Of a stretch of DNA of 64,000 nt, positions 54,901 to 64,000 are shown piece by piece. Position 1 is the first letter of the stretch; each line of letters starts with the position of its first letter. Source of the stretch: Siphonodentalium dalli (Eukaryota > Mollusca > Scaphopoda > Gadilida > Siphonodentaliidae); assembly GCA_032622095.1 (NCBI GenBank), contig CP136067.1, forward strand, positions 199,728,052 through 199,792,051. Direction: 5' to 3'. The translations under genes and the position numbers were made by a program. The notes beneath the pieces were generated by a model. It made no database searches. It had not been told where the DNA came from and worked only from the letters and a program-made list of their open reading frames with translations.

Positions 54901-57900
54901 TATCCGTCGTCTGTGTGTGTGTGTGTGTGTGTGTGAGCGTGGACTTGTTTTTATTACCAACCGAGGTAAAACACTGGAGTACACCCACATGCAGCGAGGT
55001 ATATGAAATTACCGAGGTACTTTTTCCTGTTACCTCGTTAGGAAACCTCGGGAAGTTAACCAAGAATTGGCGGCTAACATCGTGTTGCATTATGGGATGT
55101 ACCTCGCAAAAACGTGGTAGATTCAGCGGCGTGTGTCAGCATGTGTTTTCTGTGCACCCTGCAAGAAATAAATTCCACACACCTTCATTTTGATTGGACG
55201 AATTGCTCTGAAAATCACGCCTACATTATTTTGTTGATGCGCATGCGCAATACCGCACTGCAGTGAAAACCTCGGAAGGGCGCGGTTGTTTTGGGAGCGT
55301 AAACCATGCATGCGGCATGTAGTCTATATTAGTCGACCTTAATTAAGTTGACACAGAAAGGTATAATTCATCAATTTCATCCTTTGCTATAGCTGATTAT
55401 TTCTAGAAATGAATTATATAACTTATGTATCGTTGCAGTATTCCATATTAATTGTGATTGTAAATATTTCACACTGACCTGCTGACTAGTTGACTGTTTA
55501 TTTTACTATTTTTAGTTCAACCTCGTTTGTTACATATGGCTTTGAGCCAAAAAACGTGCTTGTCGTCAAAATACAATAGACTTCGTATCCAATATTCCTT
55601 TTGCATACATCATGTTTTTCTCGCCATTTGAATTCTCACAAACTGTAGGGTTTTGTTCCGACTTTGGTCTTGATGTGTTGTCAATAGTTTGGGTGGTCGT
55701 GTTTATACCTCCGCATGTTGAAAGTTTAACACATGGGTGTTTGTACCTCAGTGTGTACAGAAATTGCATGTCCATGTGTTTTACCTCGGCTTGTCGCATG
55801 AATTACCTCGCAATGATGGCATGGCATAAATTTGTTATTAAAAGCCACGAGACGCTGGCACTAAGATTCCCTTGTGACCCCCGTCATATAGTCAAACTTC
55901 GATACTTGGAAAACTGCCCAAATTGATTCTAACCATACTTGAAGAGGCTGACCTCAGTATGCAGATACAAAGATCGAAACCTCGCTAGGATGATTAGACT
56001 GGTATTAGGGAGTGTGTGTGTGGGTGTGTGTGATTCGTCAACAATTTCCTTTAGCACGGGCTACAGGTCGTACATTTGGTCGGATCATTATGAAATTTGT
56101 CACAGTTGTTGACATTGACATGTAGATGGGAACGAGTCATTTTGGGGTCATTCGCAAAAAAACATGGCCACCAGCGGCCATCTTGGATTTCAAAATTCAG
56201 TCCATTAGCACGGGCTACAGGTCGTACTTTTCGTCTGATCATCATGAAATTTGTCAGGGATGTTAATATTGACATGTAGATGGGAACAAGTAATTTTGGG
56301 GTCGTTCATCCAAAAAACATGGCCACCAGCAGCCATCTTGGATTTTACTCTTTGCATGACTAAATCCTTTTGACTTCGGAGCGATCGGGTTTCGCCATTT
56401 TTGTTGGAAAACCACATGCTAAATATAGAAACACAGACTAGTACCCAGCCGGCGACAGAGTCAGACAGGAAGTATGACTGGTGCGCACTGGTAGAGATTG
56501 GTGAGTAGTAATGAGGCCTTAAAAATAATACCTTCGTTTCTGGTAACCCTCCCACCCATTCGCATTTGAAATATTGATGATTTCTGGGAAGGTGGGGATT
56601 TTTTTTAGCAGGTTGAATATTGTTCACTTACAGGGAACTTATGCATTAACACAACATGTTATAACTACTTAATTCTACAACTAACTTATACCTAGTCCAA
56701 GTCTTCTCGTACTAAAACCAGCTAAGATATTGGGATGGCGAGATGCTGTTTTTAAAAACAGCATCTCGCCATCCCAATATCTTAGCTGGTTTTAGTACGA
56801 GAAGACTTGGACTACCTAATTTGGTGCGTCTATAACTCACAACTCACTATACTATCATAGTAAATTCCTTATTTGGTATGTATTACCATATATAGATTAG
56901 GAGAAAATGCTAACTGGATCTGACTGGATTGAAAAATATTCATCTCTTTGCAAGAACAATTATATTATGTACACGTTTTCTGTCTGATCATTTCCCTATC
57001 ATGAAGTAACGTGGATTAGCTAGATTTTGAACTGACAGCAGGTAGAATGGGTCAATTAAAATAAATTTGGAGTGATATGAATGCGATTGTCGGTGGCGCC
57101 AATAATTTTATCTTTGCCTTCCACAGCGCAGCAGAACAATTTCATTGGACGATCTGGTAGTTCCAAGTGTTTTTCTATAAACAAATGGTTCTGTAACATT
57201 TTTGATGTTTGTTTTCTTAACAAAGCATACAAACATGACAATAACATGCAATATATGAGATAGTTATGATTGGTATAAGAACAACATCTGTCTATTATAT
57301 AGAAGATCTCACATGAGTTTCTATTTTATACAGAATTTATCAACCGAGTTCACTAAATTCAATTTGAGCCAAGATTTACCGAGGCTCAAATAGAATTTAG
57401 TGGACGAGGTTGATAAATTACGTATAAAATAGGACGAGAGTGAGATACCTTTTATCACATGATCAAATAAATGTGAAGCAACGCAAAATATTTATCGAAA
57501 ACAACAATCATAAACTGCAGCGATCGCAAGTCACTTAAAGAACGGCGGACGTCATCACACTCCCTGATATTAAACGTGTGTCTTACCGACAGGGTTCGCA
57601 CTGCCACTTGCCAAATTTGCCAATGGCAAAAATAATTCACAATTGGCAAAAAATAATTTCATTTGGCAAGTCACTTTTTAATTCCTCAATAAAGTTGTAA
57701 ATTATCGGTCAATGAATACCATTCATTTTAGGAAACTATTACAATATAATTATATTGGTGGTGTTTTATATGGTTTCGGAAATGTTAACACCTCCAATTA
57801 GAAGCAGTTAAGCTGGTAACCTTATTATCAATGGGAGGAGGGATTACCAATATTTAGTGTGATTGTGGTGTTTACATAGCTAAACCTCTTGTGATGTTCC

Positions 57901-60900
57901 CTTCTGATGAAGAAACTCTTCTACCATTTTATTGTTCAGTGGTTGGTTTATTGCTGTATGATAAACAACAATAGAGATGAATGCGAGCATAATTATTAAC
58001 TAACTGCTTTCCTATCGATATCAGACATCCCTCAAGCTGCGAGTGTCGAAACATAAAACTCAATCAAGGTTGCAGAAAATGATACTATCAGGGTTAACAC
58101 TTGGCAAATTCTAAAAGAATTTGGCAAAAAATATTTTCATTTGGCAAAAGTAAATTTCGGTCCAGCGCGGACCCTGCTTACCGATAATTATGAAACTGCT
58201 TTTATGGGCAAATTATGTGATAAATAATATTCTTTCTGTTTATGCCAGTTTTAGCGGATGTGACTATTTTAATAGCTATAACCACCACGAAGGCCGCCGT
58301 ATCTTTAATCATGCTTACACAAGTCAACATCAAACATATAAGTTGGACATTTTAATTTAATATTTGTGCCTCGAGATCGTTACTGTTGTCAGCATTCCAA
58401 ACCCCAAGTTGTAATTTGTAAATGTTTAATTCTTCTTCAAATACCACTTTTATATGTTTGTTGAATCATGTGGGTCAGGATTAATGCCATGCAACAAAAA
58501 TTATTGAAGAAGCAAAAGTGCTGGTGTGACACCAATAAATTAAAATAGTGACATATTTCCCCATTGGTAGCATATATGACTGAATATCTGGTCTACTTGG
58601 TGGAATAAAAATTTGTTTGTTGATATGGCATGAGTGTTATCATGGAAGGCGCAGCTTCTAGTTATATCCCTCCATGATGGCACAAGTGCCTTATCAACAA
58701 ACTCATTAACACATGTGTCATTCTGTGTTTATTACACATCACCCGTCCTAGAATCTGTGCATTAAATAATACAGACTTACAAGGTTTATATAGGCACATA
58801 CAGGGCTTGTTTTGTCATGGGTGAGGATGCTTTCATTTTATAGTTCCAGTTTCATGGTTGAGACAAATGTCACCTGACCTCAACAAGATGCGTATGGAAT
58901 GTATGTTCCATACGGATTTGTAAATATGGAACAACAATAACACTGTACTTTTAGGAACAAATGCGTAATAAATATAGTTGCTGAGAACCAGATTTGGGGA
59001 CAAACTGCATTCAAGTGATTACACGGTATGAAAACAGGACATATTATGTGGTTCCATTCATCTGTCTATCTGGCGATTCATTTGTTTGTTAATGTTTATC
59101 ATTTCGAGATGATAACTTTAGTTTTAAGGGCTATTCAGATGGCGATGCAATCGTCGCGACTTTAGCATCAACACTCAATTAGGACAAACATAACATCACT
59201 GGGGTATTCACACGGTGTCATGAGTGACATGATGTGAGCGATGCAAGCAACGCATCAATTGCAAGGATAGGATTTGTTCTAATTGAGCGACGCGATCAGT
59301 GCGTTTACTTGAGTGATTTTGGTTTTTCAATGACGGAGATAGACGAAGTCACTGGATTTGGAATCCATCAACATTGCCAAGTTCATTCGTTGCAAACAGA
59401 ATGGCTACTTCAAATTCAACATAGTATAGCGGAAATATAAAGTAAACATGGTAAAGATAAAGTATGAAGTATTATGTAACAAGACTCTGCATCATTCAAC
59501 ATAGCGGAAATATAAATTATGAAGTATTATACTATATGTGATGACTTGCTGCTACATTGCCATTTGAAGATGCAAAACAAAGACTATTTCAGTGCCATTG
59601 ACTTGACGTGTGTTAAATTCAACATGGTAAAGATAAAAAGTATGAAGTATTATGTAACAAGACTCTGCATCATACAAAACACACATAACGTTTGGAATAT
59701 GGATGGACATTGCATTCAAAAGACTATTTCAGTGCATTTGATTCGACGTATGTTAATTGGACTAATCAGCCTACAGTCCTTTTGTGGAAAACGAACACAT
59801 ATTTAAATATACTATATGTGATGACTTGCTGCCACGTTACCATTTGAAGATGCAAAACAAACGAGAAGATCGACCCCCTACTTAGGATGACGGAATTTCC
59901 ATGAGAATATTTTGTCGCCATTGATGTGTCGCTCACGTCGCCGTCTCTAAGGGCCCTTACTATCATGAACGAAATTGAATGAATGAATGAAATATGGTTT
60001 ATAGGTTTATGACCACAAGATATAGATCATGTTTGATTTTTAATATTATGACAAAAAAAAGAGAATTTTTTTTAAATTATTTTGGTATGTATTTACCGAC
60101 ATGTCCCTACATAATGAGCATTTATTGCAAAATACATGAACTCTTAACATATCTCTGTGTAATGTGTGAAAATTGACTATCATGTATACACATAGTGACA
60201 TAGAACAATAAGTAGATGACTACATTGAATAAAAATGATTAGCTGATCATCATAGTTTGGTGTACAAATTGAACCTCCAGAACAATTGAAAAGCACTGGA
60301 GGAAATTGAGATATAATGGAGACGTGACAATTTATAGACAACAAAACTGAATAGTCCGGGGCATCAGAACACTATAGGTAATCCCTATGTCATATACCAG
60401 TAGTACATTGTAATTTTTATATCAGTTTAAATGAGTGTATATGTGACCCGCCATATCAAATCCAGTCGTAAGTCGGGATTTTTTTTACCCTGTGCCAATG
60501 CATTCTCTTATATATGCGAGTCGACCATAGGTCGCCTCGCATATATAAGAGAGTGCATTGGCCTAACAATTTTTTACAATTTTAATAATTTTTTCTTGTA
60601 TTCTTTAACAATTTTAATAATTTTTTCTTGTATTCTTTAACAATTTTATAATTTCACCCATACAGAGCCCCAGACAAACATGAGCAGACGACACTCTTCT
60701 ATATATATGTGGGGCTCCCTGCAGGGTAATGGATGTTTTTTATTTTATGTCCTAAAAATTGTAAGAAACATTTATTTAAAAAAAATGATAAAAAATTGTT
60801 AGGCCAATGCAAATTCTCTTATATATGCGAGGCGACCTAAGGTCGACTCGCATATATAAGAGAATGCATTGGTACAGGGTAAAAAAATCCCGACTGGATT

Positions 60901-63754
60901 TGATATGGCGGGTCAGATATAACAAAGTTCCCTCTACATTTTCTGACTATTACTAAACAAGGGAAGCTATCATAGCCCATGCTTACGATGTACACAAACA
61001 AAATAAAAAATATAAATAAAGTCCTCCCTCCCTCATTGATTCAGACAAAAAATTGTCTGAGACCAGCTGAGACTCAAATATTTTTTTTGGCCTTAGTAGT
61101 GACAGTGATATCATAATGTTTAATGCCTCAGATGACTCTACAAAACCTATGAAAATCAGGCAGTCGACTTTTAATATTTATATGTCTTTCTGTTTCAGAT
61201 TTATATCAGACCACAACATAGCGATAAATGAACATTTACAGACAGAATCAAATCTACATACCTTATTTGAGCAGGTGGAAAAGATTGACTCCTTGAAGGA
61301 ATTGGTCATGAATAGGGCAACTATAGTACAGGTATGCACATTATTCTTAGCAAACCTAGCTTCAAAGTGTGAGATATGTAAAATTAAGTATTGTGTATTA
61401 CATACACTTGGAAAGCCAATTCGAAGTACATTCCAAAAAATCTAATTCACTGGATTAAGCATGAGATAGGTTTTGTGACAAACAGAAATTTTTGGGTATA
61501 GAATACATGTACACGTATATATGTTGCATATAATTTGACAATTCAATTCTTTATGAAAAGATCTTTGTAAGTCATCTTAGCATAAATATGTACAAAACTG
61601 TTTAGCAGTACAGATTAGCGGCAATAATATAGTAATGTAATATTTATATTTATATGCAGATACGTTTTATAATTGTATATAATAATGATAAAAATCAACT
61701 GTAACATTTTGCATTTTCCTGTATGGCCACTGTTAACATAAGCAATACTTCCATAAATCCTCAGTGGTAAATTTGTGACCAACGAAATCAGTTTTATCCA
61801 GAATGATAGCAGTTCATAGAGGTCATGCACAGAAATTGAATTTTGAAAAGAAAGTTAGGTTTATAAAAGATCTACCATTTTTGCCAACCTACAAAGAGTA
61901 TCATTGATCAGGGACATATTTAAAAACTGATATAAGATCATCATAAAGTCTCTCTTTAAAATTGTTTAAAGGGGTACTGTACGCCATTTTCATTAAATTT
62001 CCGGTGACAACAACGATCTAATGTCGATAATATATAGAAACATAAGTAATTTGAGTCGAAGATGTATTCTGTAAACGCTCAGGTTAATAGGCTATCTTAA
62101 AATTTAATAATTTAAAAGTTAATAATTTGATATAAATTGAATTTATGACTGGAGCCATAAAATGGCGTCAATTAAATTACGAATTTCCGTAATCAAACAA
62201 AGTAATTGAGGGATACTGGATTGTTAAACCGATCGCACACACGATCGCTAAAAATATTATGATGATACGGGGATAACACTCAAGCCACTCACTGACTAGC
62301 GATGGTACAATAACTTAAATGATTATATGGGACTAGTATGCCTATAATATAACTTTTATTTGATTCATTTGGTTGAAAACTGTACAAAAATTACTCGACA
62401 ACGACAATTTGTATTTTTGCATTCCGGTAAATTTGTCATCCGTAACACTACTTCGTACTCAACAGACTTTCAAATAGTGAATTTTTTTTACCTTATTCTC
62501 CGACTCGGAGACTATAGAAACCAACAACAACATTTGGCGTACAGTACCCCTTTAACTATCGATCTATCTATATTGCCAGTTTTACAAAATTAAAGTTAAT
62601 CTATTATTAACTGATTATTTGCATCTTGATCAGTCTTGGCCGCTGGCCATGAGCTGATTGAATGGAAATATAGAATAAAGTAGTTATTTTCATAAATTTT
62701 ATATCCAAATTGGCATCATGCAATTTCTTTCTCAAATATCAATTAAAGGCCCACTTAATTTTCGAACCCCCCAGATCACATATATAAAATATATGCCATA
62801 TTATATACCAAAAGAGGAAGGAAAGAGGAAGCTCAACTTATCCGGTGTAGTAAACTGTGAACATGTTGTTTTTGTTGAGTTACCGACGTGTTTTTTGCAT
62901 CTAGATTGTAGTAAAAAGTGTATTATTTTAAATGGAGGGGGAATAACTCTATATCTTAAAGACAGAGTTATTCCCCTTCCATTGAAAATACATCTTTAGT
63001 TTGAATTCTGTTGCATTCTGGGAGCCAAAATGGGGGGAGGGGATCTTTCTATGATTTCAGCTGTTTTCTATTTCTCTTTGGGCATCTTCTGAGACACATA
63101 TGTTTCAAATGGTGATGAATTATAGTATTTTAATCATATTTTATGTCATAGATTATTATTAAAACCATATATCAAGTCACTATAAAAAATAATCGGTGAC
63201 TCAAATATTAAGTGGCCCTTTAAATATAGCAACTCTATTGAGCGGAATCATTGCCGTTTATTTATTGCTGTTAGATTTGTGCCTAATTATGGACTAAATG
63301 TTAGGTATTGCGCGTAGATCAGACATGTTGTGTTTTCTAAAATGGTACAATCGGAGTGGGTGGAATTTCAGTACTAAATGAATGATATATTCTTTCAGCA
63401 TGCCTGGGTACTGACTTATCAGTTTGATTCACTGAAATAAAAACACAACAAGTATTTAAACAATAAATAGATAGGATCAACAGAACATGAACACTATTTT
63501 TTATATTAAAACATACATGAGTTCAAAATGATGATGATAATTTTATATAGTAATCTATTCAATTACATGATCTGAGAATTAAAATATCTCCTTTCCAGGT
63601 TGCCATTTTTGAGTGTGCTGATAACCCAAAACAGAGAATTTGTGCCGCCAACACTCACCTTTATTTTCATCCTCAAGCTAACCACGTCCGACTGATCCAG
63701 ATCGTAACTGCTATGAAACACATACAGAGTATTGTTGATCAGCAAAAGTCAGAG
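51187..63754 (+). CDS. PDE12: 2'-5' oligoadenylate phosphodiesterase 12, exons 1-5 (whole-gene entry, 3' end off window)
   Basis: Mitochondrial exonuclease that degrades 2'-5' oligoadenylates and trims poly(A) from mitochondrial RNA; EEP (endonuclease/exonuclease/phosphatase) fold. Five exons splice in frame to 459 residues; human PDE12 is 609, so about 150 residues, including the GDFNS and terminal SDH motifs, lie beyond the right edge. The N-terminal ~26 residues are Arg-rich without acidic residues (ISRILQRTAARHLRVAK), fitting a mitochondrial presequence. The EEP domain shows LLSYNILADLYA (N269), ADIICLQEV (Mg-ligand E319) and AANTHLYFHP (H427), all intact. An in-frame TAA at 51169 supports the start; M27 has a better initiation context and would give a form without the presequence. 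Confidence 0.95.
51972..52559. other. PDE12 intron 1
   Basis: AT-rich, no repeat or RNA gene recognised. The first ~100 bp remain open in the exon 1 frame. Confidence 0.7.
52560..52699 (+). CDS. PDE12: PDE12 exon 2
   Basis: Starts the EEP nuclease domain: FRLLSYNILADLYADSDYTR, FPYCAHYALEIDYRKQLIIK. Acceptor TTATTCAG, donor GTAAGT. Phase 2 in, phase 1 out. Confidence 0.95.
53322..54090. repeat. Dispersed repeat with leading hairpin and GTCC microsatellite
   Basis: TATACCCCCACTTTCGAAGA...ATGGGGGGTATA hairpin, then TGTCCGTCCGTCCGTC and diverged ~150-bp units (CCGGATGATATCTCAAGTTTGGAT; GATGATAACTCAAGTTTGGA). This is the GACGGAC-type architecture in reverse orientation, in PDE12 intron 2. Confidence 0.8.
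54294..54456 (+). CDS. PDE12: PDE12 exon 3
   Basis: GYNADIICLQEVGKKMF then GLLKLKAGQANEGCALFYRS. Carries the Mg-ligand Glu of LQEV. Acceptor TTGCAG, donor GTGAGT. A second GTAAG right after CAAGAAGTAG could act as an early donor but would break the frame. Confidence 0.95.
54855..54952. repeat. GAGCTA-hairpin dispersed repeat, left part
   Basis: TAGCTCAACTTTACTTTGTA...GAGCTATTGCCATGGCTTGG and GGTATCCGTCGTCTGTGTGT, inverse of 25590-25655; continues after about 56000. Confidence 0.75.
54953..55995. other. ACCTCG-rich segment interrupting a dispersed repeat
   Basis: About a dozen ACCTCG/CGAGGT hexamers, often as (T/A)TACCTCG or AAACCTCG, spread over ~1 kb: near 54962, 54993, 55012, 55030, 55046, 55102, 55269, 55521, 55781, 55805 and 55978, with near-matches at 55706 and 55745. 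No coding potential. Origin unknown. Confidence 0.6.
56000..56385. repeat. GAGCTA-hairpin dispersed repeat, right part
   Basis: Two ~170-bp units: TTAGCACGGGCTACAGGTCG, CATGAAATTTGTCA, GACATGTAGATGGGAAC, AACATGGCCACCAGC, CATCTTGGATTT. Inverse of 25400-25560. Confidence 0.8.
56693..56814. mobile_element. Perfect foldback MITE, 61-bp arms, TA ends
   Basis: TAGTCCAAGTCTTCTCGTAC to its exact inverse GTACGAGAAGACTTGGACTA. Both arms match at every base I compared and meet at TTTTT/AAAAA with no loop. TA at both ends fits a mariner-type target. Confidence 0.9.
57299..58240. mobile_element. Foldback element (GATAAATT family), interrupted by a hAT element
   Basis: Core palindrome 57303-57460 (TCTCACATGAGTTTCTATTT ... 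GAGCCTCGG-like ... GTATAAAATAGGACGAGAGT); flank GCGATCGCAAGTCACTTAAA and TACCGATAATTATGAAACTG correspond to 15905-16243 inverted. Confidence 0.82.
57590..58176. mobile_element. hAT-like non-autonomous element, 587 bp, 8-bp target duplication
   Basis: CAGGGTTCGCACTG at the left, CCAGCGCGGACCCTG at the right, flanked by CTTACCGA (57582-57589; 58177-58184). Subterminal TTTGGCAA/TTGGCAAAA motifs are repeated several times near both ends. No transposase frame. Confidence 0.92.
59125..59955. mobile_element. Possible DNA element with GGCGA-rich ends
   Basis: TAAGGGCTATTCAGATGGCG near 59127 and CGCCGTCTCTAAGGGCCCTTA near 59939 form a weak inverted pair. Interior has two direct repeats (TATGAAGTATTATGTAACAA; CTATATGTGATGACTTGCTG). 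Target duplication not clear. Confidence 0.45.
60442..60917. mobile_element. Foldback element with TGACCCGCCATATC ends and twin-hairpin core
   Basis: TGACCCGCCATATCAAATCC at the left, GGATTTGATATGGCGGGTCA at the right. Carries the same palindromes as the TTAA elements (60494-60562, 60803-60872), with a further sequence inserted between them (CAGAGCCCCAGACAAACATG). Confidence 0.88.
61199..61331 (+). CDS. PDE12: PDE12 exon 4
   Basis: 44 codons: FISDHNIAINEHLQTESNLH, FEQVEKIDSLKELVMNRATI. A less conserved stretch; identified by phase (Arg split AG|A) and by the human YPSAQEKVLQRSSVLQ counterpart. Acceptor TTTCAG, donor GTATGC. Confidence 0.9.
61966..62555. mobile_element. TTAA-flanked element, AGGGGTACTGTACGCCA ends (590 bp)
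   Basis: TTAAAGGGGTACTGTACGCC at the left and GGCGTACAGTACCCCTTTAA at the right: ~21-bp perfect inverted ends with TTAA target. Non-coding interior. In PDE12 intron 4. Confidence 0.88.
62743..63223. mobile_element. TTAA-flanked element, AGGCCCACTTAAT ends (481 bp)
   Basis: TTAAAGGCCCACTTAATTTT at the left and ATATTAAGTGGCCCTTTAA at the right. Contains a small hairpin GGGGGAATAACTCTATATCT / AGACAGAGTTATTCCCCTTC. A decayed relative lies at 12620-12965. Confidence 0.82.
63599..63754 (+). CDS. PDE12: PDE12 exon 5
   Basis: 52 codons in phase 0: VAIFECADNPKQRICAANTH, LYFHPQANHVRLIQIVTAMK. Contains the conserved ANTHLYFHP strand of the EEP fold. Acceptor TTTCCAG, donor GTAACC. Confidence 0.94.
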
Positions 63755-64000
63755 GTAACCAGATCCTAAGCCCACTTATTTATCCGTTGTTTGACAGAAC
63801 TATATCCCCTGACCACGTGTCAGATTGAACCACCCAAATTATAGCTCACTTGTTTAATATTCAGTCAAGTTCCGAGGATCAAAATAGGTTGATAAATGAA
63901 ATACTTTACTACATACAGTATTTTTCAAAGAAAGGCTTATTTAAAGCCACATGGTGTTTGTGCTCCAAAATACAAATAATATTTTTCGCTTTTGAATTAT

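Noticed and set aside
56205-56627. 140-codon minus-strand open frame
   Set aside because: Mostly translates the dispersed GAGCTA-hairpin repeat (two ~170-bp units); no domain and antisense within PDE12 intron 3.
57056-57247. Minus-strand frame with protein-like composition (ELPDRPMKLFCCAVEG)
   Set aside because: Only ~60 codons, no splice partners or family that I recognise. Could be a captured fragment, but unsupported.

Overview
This is a eukaryotic, intron-rich, AT-rich animal window, most likely from a mollusc or another lophotrochozoan. That lineage call is inferred from the protein sequences, the density of short foldback transposons and the recurrent ACGG/GTCC-microsatellite repeats; it is not proven. 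There are no bacterial features. Two conserved host genes lie head to head. CNDP2 (cytosolic non-specific dipeptidase, an M20 metallopeptidase) is on the minus strand: thirteen exons between 43.8 kb and 0.87 kb can be joined in frame, and only the final short exon lies off the left edge. PDE12 (2'-5' oligoadenylate phosphodiesterase, EEP nuclease family) is on the plus strand from 51.19 kb: five exons are visible and the 3' part runs off the right edge. About 7.4 kb separates the two start codons.

The most unusual feature is a set of tandem arrays sitting exactly on CNDP2 exon-intron junctions. At five of the roughly two dozen visible splice sites, the splice signal plus adjoining exon and intron bases has been tandemly amplified: exon 13 donor (25 bp, about 35 copies), exon 11 acceptor (34 bp, 3 copies), exon 10 donor (47/49 bp, about 38 copies), exon 9 acceptor (57 bp, about 19 copies) and exon 7 donor (about 40 bp, 6 copies). 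A 44-bp array of about 38 copies stops about 40 bp short of the exon 12 acceptor without including it. The outermost exon-proximal copy always supplies the in-frame splice site.

Layout by region: 0-8.6 kb holds the 25-bp array, exon 13, a TTAA-flanked foldback element and a 4.7-kb element with inverted ends. 8.6-14.9 kb holds exon 12, the 44-bp and 29-bp arrays, MITEs and exon 11. 14.9-24.5 kb holds nested MITEs, a SINE-like unit and the exon 10 array, which is split by an intact-looking 4.7-kb Ty1/copia retrotransposon with identical LTRs and an ATGGG target duplication. 24.5-30.2 kb holds nested TTAA elements with a 1720-bp, almost identical tandem duplication whose junction lies at the tip of a hairpin, then exon 9. 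30.2-43.8 kb holds exons 8 to 1 with more arrays, MITEs and a hAT-like element. 43.8-51.2 kb is intergenic: a Harbinger-like element, and a decayed LINE interrupted by a MULE-like element with G-rich ends. 51.2-64 kb is PDE12 with a hAT element, a perfect 61-bp-arm hairpin and several foldback elements in its introns.

CNDP2 and PDE12 are unrelated in pathway (peptide hydrolysis in the cytosol; 2'-5' oligoadenylate and poly(A) turnover in mitochondria). Their divergent arrangement is the only visible link.
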